From: Oligoflexia bacterium
GTDB lineage: Bacteria > Bdellovibrionota > Bdellovibrionia > JABDDW01
NCBI GenBank assembly: GCA_034439615.1
Contig: JAWXAT010000036.1
Location: 62,001 to 126,000, forward strand
Direction: 5' to 3'
DNA length: 64,000 nt
Shown in pieces: positions 45,379-53,577 of this stretch. Position numbers and translations under genes: made by a program. The notes below the pieces were generated by a model. The model saw only the letters and a list, made by a program, of their open reading frames with translations, was not told where the DNA came from and made no database searches. How positions within the stretch are numbered: the stretch's first letter is position 1; each line of letters begins with the position of its first letter.

Positions 45379-45917
45379 CGAAAATCAGGAGCCAATCGAA
45401 TGATCCGATCAACTATTTCTTCAAAAGAGTTTGGAGCTTGAGAGGTATCTAAAACTAGATCTGGGGTTTTGGGCGCATCAAAGGGAAGATCCACACCGAT
45501 GACGTCTTTCATCGCCCCTGATTTAACACCACTGTAAAGTTTTTTTGTGTCACGCATCTCAAGAACACTCATAGGTGTATCAAGATAAACTTCATAATAA
45601 TTGGATATGTTTTTTCTATTCCACTCATGAATCTCTTGAAACAAAGACATCGTTGCACAAACTACTGGTACACCCTGCCCCGAGAGCCATTTACAAAGTT
45701 TAGATATTTGCTGAGCGTTTTTTTTTCGATCTTCTAAACCATGACCAAGATGTGAATTTAAAACGTCACGTACCTCGTCTCCGTCAATCAAAATAGATGC
45801 ATGATTTTGGCTACGTAAACGAGCACAAACTTTATTGGCAATAGTAGATTTACCCGAACCTGAAAGACCCGTGATCCAAAAAACTGGGCCCGCTGCTTTC
45901 ACACCCATTGAATTCAT
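45375..45917 (-). CDS. CysC-like kinase, probable cytidine diphosphoramidate kinase (Cj1415-like)
   Basis: A 180-aa P-loop kinase with GLSGSGKSTIANKV, LIDGDEVRDVL and RDTKKLYSG, the plan of adenylylsulfate (APS) kinase. Two APS-contact blocks differ from the usual enzyme: the E-N-I-R-R helix reads KNAQQ, and the F-I-S-P-F-R segment reads TMSLFQE. This suggests a substrate other than APS. In Campylobacter jejuni, Cj1415 has the same annotation but phosphorylates CDP-amidate at the 3'-hydroxyl. The gene order with the three upstream genes is the same as in that pathway. Overlaps with the neighbours are 4 nt at each end. A true APS kinase cannot be excluded by eye. Confidence 0.8.
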   Translation of the reverse strand: MNSMGVKAAGPVFWITGLSGSGKSTIANKVCARLRSQNHASILIDGDEVRDVLNSHLGHGLEDRKKNAQQISKLCKWLSGQGVPVVCATMSLFQEIHEWNRKNISNYYEVYLDTPMSVLEMRDTKKLYSGVKSGAMKDVIGVDLPFDAPKTPDLVLDTSQAPNSFEEIVDRIIRLAPDFR

Positions 45918-46708
45918 GGTGTGTTCCTATTGATAGTCAGAGTGTTTCCTGAGGTGAGTGCAAATTTCTGGGCTAATTCTAAATCGCGATGGGAATCTAT
46001 TTCTAACCATTTTTCATTGATGGGTACTGCGTGAATATCAGTGCCTGAATTAATCAGCCCTTGTAAAAAATCTGTCATGTACAACATATCAAAATTTCTT
46101 TTTGTTGAAATAAGTGTGCGACCATCTTGGTGGGCCTTGCGCTCTTTTTCAAAAAGATCTTTGGCAAGTTGAACACTTTTACCCTTAAATGAAAGTAGGC
46201 CAATGTATTGGGCTTGAATGCGCTCAAGGGAAGTTTCTTTATTTCCAATATCTGTAATTCTACCATCGTCAGCCAGGCGAAGGCTTTCGGCATCATCTAA
46301 AACATTATCCACGCGTTTTTCCCAATAGCTTTTCCACTCTCGATCAACAACCACTGAAATATCATGGGGAGATTTTAAAAGTGCTTCTAAAACCGAAGGT
46401 TCATAGACGATATCGCCATAGCTTACGATAAAAGAATCTCCGAAATACTCAGCCGCACACCAAAGAGTTTGAAGCATATTGGTCTCAGCAAATCTTTTAT
46501 TTTCAACAAAAGTGAGTTCTTCACCTTGAACTGTTTCTTTACAAAATCCCCTGACAACTACAATATTTTTAACACCAGCAGCCCGCGCAGTATTGGTTTG
46601 CCAATAAAGAAGTGGTTTTCCTTCTAAAGGAACCATACATTTAGGGCGATCAGCAGTGATGGGTTTTAAACGATTACCAGTTCCGGCGGCTAAAATAATC
46701 ATGTTCAT
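45914..46708 (-). CDS. Nucleotidyltransferase, probable CTP:phosphoglutamine cytidylyltransferase (Cj1416-like)
   Basis: A 264-aa GT-A-type nucleotidyltransferase with IILAAGTGNRLKPITADRPK for the nucleotide and catalytic Arg/Lys, YGDIVYEPSVL for the metal-binding Asp, and EIDSHRDLELA near the C-terminus. It resembles LicC-like and sugar-phosphate nucleotidyltransferases. In the C. jejuni phosphoramidate pathway Cj1416 has this fold and couples L-glutamine phosphate with CTP. The neighbours here are the same as in that pathway, so I assign the same role with moderate confidence. The gene overlaps its upstream and downstream neighbours by 4 nt. Confidence 0.8.
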   Translation of the reverse strand: MNMIILAAGTGNRLKPITADRPKCMVPLEGKPLLYWQTNTARAAGVKNIVVVRGFCKETVQGEELTFVENKRFAETNMLQTLWCAAEYFGDSFIVSYGDIVYEPSVLEALLKSPHDISVVVDREWKSYWEKRVDNVLDDAESLRLADDGRITDIGNKETSLERIQAQYIGLLSFKGKSVQLAKDLFEKERKAHQDGRTLISTKRNFDMLYMTDFLQGLINSGTDIHAVPINEKWLEIDSHRDLELAQKFALTSGNTLTINRNTP

Positions 46709-47367
46709 TTGAGAACTCCCTGACCCAGCTTAAGCCAATCAATTAACATGGCTTTGTCTTGCCCAGCTGAAGGACCTTTTCTTTCGGGATGCCATTGAAC
46801 CCCATAAATTGGAAATTTAGAATGATACGCCCCTTCAACGATTCCTTCGGGACTTTTAGCAAACGCAATAAGTTCTGAGGCCAATTCTTTTTCAGTCAAA
46901 CCTTGATCGTGATAGGAGTTCACTTGAAATTCATCTAGCTTAAACACTTTTGAAGCCTTGTGATCGACGATACGTACTAGATGATTGGCCCCGGTATGTT
47001 TTTCATCAGGACTCTGGGCCTTGATGCTTTTAATTAATGAACCCCCAAAATAAACATTTAAAAACTGCAACCCGCGACAAATACCCACAACAGGCAAGTT
47101 TTTTTTAATAGCGTACTCCACCATGGCCCGCTCTGTTTGGTCACGCACAGGATCCGCTCCCACGTCATTCCCATTGGAGAGAATCACACCACTTATTCCA
47201 GTGGCATCCATAAGTTCTGCAGGCGTATTTATGCCATTAGGAATAAAAATTGGAAGCACATTTAAATCAGAAAGTAATTCTACCCAATCACGACTGATAG
47301 CGTCTCGCACTTCGGAGTATGCTTCTGTGGTAACACTTCTAAGTGAAATGGCGATACGTGGTTTCAT
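46705..47367 (-). CDS. Class I amidotransferase, probable gamma-glutamyl-CDP-amidate hydrolase (Cj1417-like)
   Basis: A protein of about 220 aa with SNGNDVGADP, the nucleophile elbow VVGICRGLQFLN, whose cysteine is the nucleophile, and YGVQWHPERKG for the catalytic His and Glu. This is the C26 gamma-glutamyl hydrolase/PuuD-like branch. Stand-alone C26 proteins cleave gamma-glutamyl bonds, and Cj1417 removes glutamate from gamma-glutamyl-CDP-amidate, leaving CDP-amidate. The start is ATG 47367, overlapping the upstream glutamine-kinase-like stop as ATGA; an open frame up to 47397 has no support. The position between the kinase and the cytidylyltransferase supports the assignment. Confidence 0.8.
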   Translation of the reverse strand: MKPRIAISLRSVTTEAYSEVRDAISRDWVELLSDLNVLPIFIPNGINTPAELMDATGISGVILSNGNDVGADPVRDQTERAMVEYAIKKNLPVVGICRGLQFLNVYFGGSLIKSIKAQSPDEKHTGANHLVRIVDHKASKVFKLDEFQVNSYHDQGLTEKELASELIAFAKSPEGIVEGAYHSKFPIYGVQWHPERKGPSAGQDKAMLIDWLKLGQGVLK

Positions 47368-50357
47368 TTTAATATCCGAATTTGACGTTTGCCACAATCC
47401 AGCTCCATGAGTTCATGCTTTGCCAGCTTATCAAAGAGCATTTCTCCACAACCAATGGCAGCTGGAAGTCCGAATTCTGCAGCACGTATAGCCATATGTG
47501 ATGCAACTCCACCGTATTTTGTAATGATCCCAGCGATGGGGTAGCTAAAAATCCAATCGTAACCGGGATCCGCTCGCTCAAGCAAAATGATCTTGTCATT
47601 TAAATTTGAAGTCTGTGAATTTTTATCTAATTTTAAGCAGTCAGCCACAACACGCTTATGGGTAATAAAATTAGGTTGGCATTTCATTTGGCTGAAAAAA
47701 TCAAAATCAGAAACATCAGAAATAAGCGGCGGCAGATGAAGTGCTTTTGTTAATTCAAAACGTTTACGCGTAAAACCAATGGCTCTTTGCAACTCAATTG
47801 ATGTGGCAGATGATGTTCCGTTGGTTGCCATTTGAATCAAAGTCTCAATAGATACAAAAGCCATATCATCCCGAGAAAGCTGAAACTTCTGGCCGAGTTT
47901 TTCAGTTAACATCAAAATAAGATTTAAATTCTTAGTAAATTCAAATTTTGAACTTTCACGCGCTGGTATAGCTTCCAAAATAAATTTCATCAGCGTCATA
48001 ACATCAACATTCAAACCCAAATCTTTAAGAACCTTATCAATCTGACTGAATTTAGATTCGAAAATCTGACGAGCCTTATTGATATCAGGCTTGTGCGTTG
48101 AAGCGCGAGGTGTACCTGAACTACGAATATAAAGTGGAAGTGCTTGGCCCATGTTTTCAGAAAGTATGTCGTAGGTATCAGGTCTGAGATGGGCATAGCG
48201 ACTTACAAATGCCGCTTCAGCAATCTGACCAGCGGCTAGCAATTCAAAATCCTCAGACATCTGACTAGCTACAGTTGAAATATTCCTAAGAATTTCATCA
48301 TACTCTTCATCGCTAAGAATTTTTGCAGACACAAAAGATTTAAGAAATGCAAGGGCCACAAATGCATAACGAGCCAAAATAGAGAAAGGCAATGTGCCCC
48401 AATTAATGCAATCTTCAGAAAGCACACGCAAAGCTATTGCTATGGCATGGGGATTATCTGGCAGTTGAGATGAGATTTGTTCACGTCTTAAATTCAATTT
48501 TTCAAGAAGCTGCATCTGACTGGCAATACTTACTTCTTTTTCTTGGATAATAGATTGAGTTAATAACTTTAATTTTTCTTCTAGGTTTTTAATTTCAGCA
48601 TCTGAAAATTTCGCAGCACTTAAGAGTTCTTTTGTATTTTTGAAATCTTGAGTGAGACATGTGGGTACAATATGAAACTCTATTTTATCATGAAGTTCAG
48701 GATTTTCTTTTAAGCGCCCGATGTAATGATTCACTAATTTTTCTGAAAGTGATGATTCTAAATTCTGAGGTAAAAAAGAATTTACACTTGCACGTACGTC
48801 AATATAGGGCCGCCCAAGAAGCGCAACAAGTAGCGGAGCACTCGTCACATCTTTGTAACCGATCAAAGCCCGAGCTTTTGCCCAGGTGCTATCGGTAATA
48901 AGTCTTTGATACAGCGAAAGTGCTAAGGGCTTTGGGCAAGTACCGATAATTTCAGCAGGATTCCAATCAGGCATAATACCTAAAACAGTGGTTGTACCTG
49001 ACACTGCTGGATTAGGCTTAAACAATTGCGCAGAATAATCACGAATCAACGCTAACTCTTGTGCAAAGTCATCATCGGTGAGCGCAAAACGATTGCGATC
49101 TACAGTCAAAGGCCTCACCTGAAGAATGTAGACTTTTTCATCTCGATCAATTGCAAACTCAATATCGAGGGCATCGTGATCAATAAGTGATTCAAGTTCT
49201 CGAGCTGCAGCGATCAACATATGCATGTGCTTATCAGGATAAGGACCTTTACTTTGTTTTGACACAACCCACGTTTCTGCGTTTTCAGAACCTGAGGTGA
49301 TTGTATCTGTTCTTGAAGTGGTAGTATCGCAATTGATAACAAGGTAAGGTGCGTTGGTTTCTAAATCACGGGTGAGTATGACTCCACTGTTTGTAACATT
49401 GAGAACTTGTGGTTGAACAAAAATCTGATGTTCAAGATCGTCCTTTGGAAAACTATTAAACACTTCAGTTATCGCATCAGAAATTTGCGAAGACTCTTGA
49501 ATATCCACATTTAATATACTTTTAAAGCGCCCTGCTTGAGAACCACTCCACGCATCTTCACTCAAGGCACTGCTGCGTACAACTACAAGACCCTCATTAA
49601 AAGTTTTTTTAACGCTTGCTACAACTTCTTGAGGATTTTTCTTCCACTCAGACACTGCAAATCTAAATTGATCTAGAATTTTTGAGAAGCGAACGACAGG
49701 TTGTAATCTTTGAAGTGTTTGTGCTTTAGTACCAAGAATAAGTTTTGCTGCGTTTTTTGGTTTAGAAAGTGAAGCAAATTTAGAGCTGATATCTACAGAA
49801 CTTAACCCTGCACCCTCTCTTGAAAGCACAGAAAAACATTTTACAAGATCATCTGTTTCATTTTTACTTCCGCTAGTTGCACGCTCACGAAAAAATTTTT
49901 GTAAAAGCTCTGAACCTTTCGCACTAACCAGTGCAACACCAGCAAAAGGAGTCTCAGAATTTACAGGCCCATCAACACCCAATACAAAGTCAGACTTACT
50001 GTCATGCATTTGCTTTGATAATAAATCCAGGGCTTCACGATGAAAGACAATGTCAGCAGAGCAAATATAACATGAATCGGTAAGCTCCTTGATGGCACAA
50101 CCCAAAGCATCGACATCTGAACCTGTCATCCAATCAGCGTAAAAATGGTATTTAAGATCGGGGTAATTCTCGATGACCTTTTCAATATGATAACCGCCGA
50201 CGTAGCAAACTTGTGACACCTGCAATTGTTGAAATGACTGAAGAATCCAGTCCAGTGCGCGTCTGGAGCCTTCAAATTCACTGAGATGATATGGGTAACT
50301 TTTATTTGGGTCGAGGCGTCGAACACCTCTGGAACTTCCTAGGATAATAGCTTTCAT
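47364..50357 (-). CDS. PEP-synthase-like ATP-grasp protein, probable L-glutamine kinase (Cj1418-like), with N-terminal nucleotidyltransferase-like domain
   Basis: A predicted 997-aa protein. Residues about 1-210 form a GT-A-like nucleotidyltransferase domain, beginning MKAIILGSSRGVRR and containing FAGVALVSAKG. Residues about 225-425 are a PPDK/PEP-synthase ATP-grasp domain with VVVRSSALSEDAWSGSQAGR and LDIEFAIDRDEKVYILQVRP. The long middle region has no named motif. The C-terminus carries the swivelling phosphohistidine domain, GGVASHMAIRAAEFGLPAAI, with the catalytic His at about residue 954. Cj1418 has the ATP-grasp and phosphohistidine parts and makes L-glutamine phosphate. It is first in the six-gene chain. 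The start is set at ATG 50357 because the domain begins there. Confidence 0.8.
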   Translation of the reverse strand: MKAIILGSSRGVRRLDPNKSYPYHLSEFEGSRRALDWILQSFQQLQVSQVCYVGGYHIEKVIENYPDLKYHFYADWMTGSDVDALGCAIKELTDSCYICSADIVFHREALDLLSKQMHDSKSDFVLGVDGPVNSETPFAGVALVSAKGSELLQKFFRERATSGSKNETDDLVKCFSVLSREGAGLSSVDISSKFASLSKPKNAAKLILGTKAQTLQRLQPVVRFSKILDQFRFAVSEWKKNPQEVVASVKKTFNEGLVVVRSSALSEDAWSGSQAGRFKSILNVDIQESSQISDAITEVFNSFPKDDLEHQIFVQPQVLNVTNSGVILTRDLETNAPYLVINCDTTTSRTDTITSGSENAETWVVSKQSKGPYPDKHMHMLIAAARELESLIDHDALDIEFAIDRDEKVYILQVRPLTVDRNRFALTDDDFAQELALIRDYSAQLFKPNPAVSGTTTVLGIMPDWNPAEIIGTCPKPLALSLYQRLITDSTWAKARALIGYKDVTSAPLLVALLGRPYIDVRASVNSFLPQNLESSLSEKLVNHYIGRLKENPELHDKIEFHIVPTCLTQDFKNTKELLSAAKFSDAEIKNLEEKLKLLTQSIIQEKEVSIASQMQLLEKLNLRREQISSQLPDNPHAIAIALRVLSEDCINWGTLPFSILARYAFVALAFLKSFVSAKILSDEEYDEILRNISTVASQMSEDFELLAAGQIAEAAFVSRYAHLRPDTYDILSENMGQALPLYIRSSGTPRASTHKPDINKARQIFESKFSQIDKVLKDLGLNVDVMTLMKFILEAIPARESSKFEFTKNLNLILMLTEKLGQKFQLSRDDMAFVSIETLIQMATNGTSSATSIELQRAIGFTRKRFELTKALHLPPLISDVSDFDFFSQMKCQPNFITHKRVVADCLKLDKNSQTSNLNDKIILLERADPGYDWIFSYPIAGIITKYGGVASHMAIRAAEFGLPAAIGCGEMLFDKLAKHELMELDCGKRQIRILK

Positions 50358-50447
50358 ATCGGCTAAAACCATATGTAAATCCCAATTTACTAGCAATAAA
50401 AAAAGCCCCTCCATGGATTTTTGTTGCGCAGGTTCAAGTCACAGAAG

Positions 50448-50453
50448 TATTAT
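50448..50453 (+). promoter_or_regulatory. Possible -10 element giving a near-leaderless transcript
   Basis: TATTAT at 50448-50453 lies only 8 nt before the ATG at 50462, and there is no ribosome-binding site between. The -35 candidate (TTGCGC, 18 nt upstream) is poor. If active, the methyltransferase mRNA would have almost no leader. Confidence 0.25.
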
Positions 50454-50461
50454 CTTTTTCG

Positions 50462-51211
50462 ATGAAAACAACCTGGGATTATTCTGATTTAGCCAATGCC
50501 TATTTAATGCGTCCGGATTACTCCGATTCAGCCATTGATGACATGCTTAAAATTGCAGGCATTCAAAAAGGCGCTAAGGTCTGTGATGTTGGCGCTGGTG
50601 TAGCTCATCTCACCTTGAAACTTGCAGTTCGTGGCCTTGATGTCACAGCAGTCGAACCTAACGATGCCATGAGAGCAAACGGTATTAAAAGAACCGCAGA
50701 TTTTCCTAAAGTACGTTGGTTTGAAGGAACTGGTGAGCAATCAGGTCAACCCGCTAACACTTATGAGATGGTAACTTTCGGTTCTTCTTTCAACGTGACT
50801 GATCGCACGGCTGCTTTAAAAGAAAGCATTCGAATCCTTAAGCCAAACGGTTGGTTTGCCTGTATGTGGAATCACCGTGATTTAAAAGATCCTATTCAAT
50901 CTAAAATTGAATCCATTATTAAATCAGTCATCTCAGATTATGATTACGGCACACGTCGCGCTGATCAAACTGATTTTTTAAATGAGAGCGGCATGCTGAG
51001 AGAATTGCATAAAGTTGAAGGTCGCGTACTACACACACAATCTGTAGAAGATTGCCTAGAAGCTTGGCGCTCTCACGCAACATTACACCGTCAAGCGGGT
51101 CCTAAATTTAAGCTCATCATTGAAAAAATCAGTGAAGCCCTTGACCAAACAAAACTCTCAAAAATTCAAATTCCCTACACAACCAATATCTGGGTTGCTC
51201 AAGTAAAATAA
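50462..51211 (+). CDS. Class I SAM-dependent methyltransferase next to the phosphoramidate operon
   Basis: A 249-aa methyltransferase with VCDVGAGVAHLTLKLA for SAM, VTAVEPNDAMR for motif II, TFGSSFNVTDR for motif IV and a C-terminal TTNIWVAQVK strand. It is divergently transcribed from the glutamine-kinase-like gene, 104 nt away. In C. jejuni, two methyltransferase genes lie next to the phosphoramidate operon and methylate the phosphoramidate to MeOPN; this gene is the natural candidate for that role (inference). A copy of its last codons (encoding TNIWVAQVR and stop) survives at 56572-56601. Confidence 0.75.
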   Translation: MKTTWDYSDLANAYLMRPDYSDSAIDDMLKIAGIQKGAKVCDVGAGVAHLTLKLAVRGLDVTAVEPNDAMRANGIKRTADFPKVRWFEGTGEQSGQPANTYEMVTFGSSFNVTDRTAALKESIRILKPNGWFACMWNHRDLKDPIQSKIESIIKSVISDYDYGTRRADQTDFLNESGMLRELHKVEGRVLHTQSVEDCLEAWRSHATLHRQAGPKFKLIIEKISEALDQTKLSKIQIPYTTNIWVAQVK

Positions 51212-51235
51212 TTAATTTTCCAACATTTTTATAAG

Positions 51236-52624
51236 CTACTTCGGATTCAACTCGCGATCACAGTATTTGTGTTCATTTTCGTACACAAAACGGTAATAGC
51301 GTTCCATGACTGGCTCGAATTCACGATTGTCATAGGGAAGTTTTGTTTCTGGTGGTTTATATTGCCCATCAAAGTAGCTCCAGATGTAATGATCATTGGG
51401 AACTTGCACAACATGATACTGATAGAGATTGGCGTAGCTTTCCTTTATTCCGAAGAGAAAAAGTGCTGAAAGCAAAAGTAATTTTATATTTCTTTTTTTA
51501 CCAGAGTAGATCCACTTCTCAATTTCTGAGTACCCCAAAAAACACACAAACACGACAGGTATCACCGCCATGAGTGTTCTAATGGAATGAGGAATGCCCT
51601 CATTGGTTAAGGCGGCAGGAGCGTAAGAAATCGCAAAAACCGACGCAATATAGGCCCAGAAGAAATTACGTCTACGAATGATCTGTAAAAGTGCTGCAGC
51701 AAAACCAAGTAAATAGCATGGCAAAAAAAACTGATTCAATTCACCTTTGTATTGTGTGTGATGGCGAGAGTTTCCATCACCTTGAAAAAATAAAAAATCA
51801 GGCCCCATATGCTGAAAATATCTTGTCACAACACCCACGGGTTCCAGGGCTTTGACGACTTGAAATCTCTGCAAAGTTTTTTGTGCGTGAAGGAGATCAT
51901 CAAAAGTGGGAATACCCAAAGCTATTGCTACTAAAACTGCTACGAATAAACCCTGGCATCTTTTTAATGAGAACGGGATTCCTTTAAGATGTATGAAAAT
52001 AAAAGGAAATGGAAACCAGATGAAGTAGAGGGATTTACTGCCGTAGTACATGTACAAAAGTGAAGCCCAAAAGAGGGCGTGACCAAAACCTCGTGCTTTG
52101 GACTCAGGCTTTTCTATAAGCCACCAACCTGTGGCAATAAAGCCCATCATGACAAAGCAGACACCTGCAAATTCAATAGGAATACGGTGGGGCAACAACA
52201 TCCATGAGGATACAAGCAAGAATAAAGTCATCAAAGGATACGCTAGTGGAAATCGAAACTTGGGAAATTCTTTTGAACGATAAATAAAGAATACCGCTGC
52301 AAAAATGGCCGTAGCCCCCATAAACATGCTGATGATACGCGAAGAGTACAGAGTCAGTGGATAAATGAAGTCAGAGAGCGCAAACGCATAGATGATTAAA
52401 GGTGGTCTATAATCGTTAAATGCGCGAAAGTACCATGGTAAAAAGGTCCCGTATTCATCGGCACCTGAAAGGCGAATACACAGAGCATTAAAAACATCGG
52501 TGACTGAGTCAAGATGATAACCCGTGGGCATTTCGCGGCTTTTATAAAAATAGACATAGACGGCAATAGCAAAGACAAGCATGTTTGCCACAACATGGAT
52601 TTTTTTAAAGATAGATTTAAGCAT
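51236..52624 (-). CDS. Polytopic membrane protein, GT-C/GT39-like, function unknown
   Basis: A protein of about 462 aa with nine or ten hydrophobic helices and a soluble loop rich in aromatic residues at the end. After the first helix, HLDSVTDVFNALC and GADEYGTFLPWY place acidic residues in the first outer loop, like the D-E motif of GT39 mannosyltransferases; this is suggestive only. The start is uncertain: ATG 52624 is taken, with an upstream in-frame TTG at 52660 possible. Neither has a clear ribosome-binding site. It lies between two plus-strand genes and converges with the methyltransferase gene, 24 nt away. Confidence 0.55.
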   Translation of the reverse strand: MLKSIFKKIHVVANMLVFAIAVYVYFYKSREMPTGYHLDSVTDVFNALCIRLSGADEYGTFLPWYFRAFNDYRPPLIIYAFALSDFIYPLTLYSSRIISMFMGATAIFAAVFFIYRSKEFPKFRFPLAYPLMTLFLLVSSWMLLPHRIPIEFAGVCFVMMGFIATGWWLIEKPESKARGFGHALFWASLLYMYYGSKSLYFIWFPFPFIFIHLKGIPFSLKRCQGLFVAVLVAIALGIPTFDDLLHAQKTLQRFQVVKALEPVGVVTRYFQHMGPDFLFFQGDGNSRHHTQYKGELNQFFLPCYLLGFAAALLQIIRRRNFFWAYIASVFAISYAPAALTNEGIPHSIRTLMAVIPVVFVCFLGYSEIEKWIYSGKKRNIKLLLLSALFLFGIKESYANLYQYHVVQVPNDHYIWSYFDGQYKPPETKLPYDNREFEPVMERYYRFVYENEHKYCDRELNPK

Positions 52625-52707
52625 CTTGAATAGATTTCGTAGTTTAGGGGTTGAAAGCAAGAGAATAATGACCTAAGCAGTTCGTGTATGAATCATAGGG
52701 ACACATT

Positions 52708-53577
52708 TTGAATATTTTTGAACTTTCCAATAATCTTTTGTCAAAACTCAATGATTTAAAAGTCAATTCACCATCGCTGCATCTTGTTTTAGGTTCATCA
52801 TTTTCTGACATCTTTTCTGAACAAAGTTTTAAGGCCCAGTGGGAAGAAAAAGCTCAAATTACATTTAGCGAAGCGGGGTTTAAAGGCTCAACAGCACCTG
52901 GACACCGTGGGGTTTTTCACTATCTGCAAAATAAAAAAACCAAGAGTACTATTACTTGTCAGGTAGGAAGGCTCCATGGATATGAAGGCACCACTCCTCA
53001 AGACGCTATCGCACCTGTACTTGCCCATCGGCTTTTGGGTACAAAAAAATTTATACTTACAAATGCTGCCGGTGCATTAACAAAAAAATTTAAAGTGGGA
53101 TCTCTCATGATCATCAAAGATCATGTCAATCTCACAGGATTAAATCCGTTAGTTGGTGCAAATCCTGTGAATTCAGAAGGTATGCATTTGGGCCAGAGGT
53201 TTCCAGACATGAGTCAGGCCTATGACCTTGAGCTTTCAAATAAATTAGAAAATTATTTTAAAAAATCAGATCTTCAGGTGAATCACGGGGTGTATCTTGG
53301 ACTTCTAGGACCAAGCTTTGAAACACCAGCCGAAATAAAACTTTTTTCACAATGGGGCTTACACGCAGTGGGAATGTCCACTGTTTGGGAGACCATTGCT
53401 CTTCGTCATGGAGGAGCCCGAGTTGCCGGAGTTTCACTGATCAGCAATTTGGGTTGTGGTTTAAGTGATGAACCTTTGAATCACGATGAGATTTTAAAAA
53501 TATGCAAAACACCAACCCAGAAAATGCTTCAGTGTCTTTTAAATTTTGCTGAAAATGAAGGAGCAAGTGATGAGTGA
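52708..53577 (+). CDS. Purine nucleoside phosphorylase, probably acting on methylthioinosine or related nucleosides
   Basis: A 289-aa protein of the trimeric PNP family: CQVGRLHGYEG, LTNAAGAL, GPSFETPAEI (Glu205) and SLISNLGCGLS with Asn247. The Glu/Asn pair is that of 6-oxopurine phosphorylases, whereas MTA phosphorylases have a different pair there. Next to an MTA/SAH deaminase gene this suggests that MTA is first deaminated to methylthioinosine and then phosphorolysed to methylthioribose 1-phosphate, as in Pseudomonas aeruginosa. The start is TTG 52708, with AGGGA before it. The stop lies within the deaminase start region (8-nt overlap). It is the first gene of the four-gene salvage operon. 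Confidence 0.8.
   Translation: MNIFELSNNLLSKLNDLKVNSPSLHLVLGSSFSDIFSEQSFKAQWEEKAQITFSEAGFKGSTAPGHRGVFHYLQNKKTKSTITCQVGRLHGYEGTTPQDAIAPVLAHRLLGTKKFILTNAAGALTKKFKVGSLMIIKDHVNLTGLNPLVGANPVNSEGMHLGQRFPDMSQAYDLELSNKLENYFKKSDLQVNHGVYLGLLGPSFETPAEIKLFSQWGLHAVGMSTVWETIALRHGGARVAGVSLISNLGCGLSDEPLNHDEILKICKTPTQKMLQCLLNFAENEGASDE

Noticed and set aside
44566-45917. Sulfate activation (APS kinase plus PAP phosphatase) for PAPS supply
   Set aside because: Not excluded, but no ATP sulfurylase is present, the APS-contact motifs are altered and the upstream genes match the phosphoramidate pathway better.
47364-50357. PEP synthase or pyruvate phosphate dikinase for central metabolism
   Set aside because: The C-terminal PEP/pyruvate-binding barrel typical of those enzymes is not seen; the protein ends with the phosphohistidine domain.
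50358-50414. Longer N-terminus of the glutamine-kinase-like protein
   Set aside because: The nucleotidyltransferase-type start MKAIILG begins at 50357 and the upstream residues add nothing recognisable.
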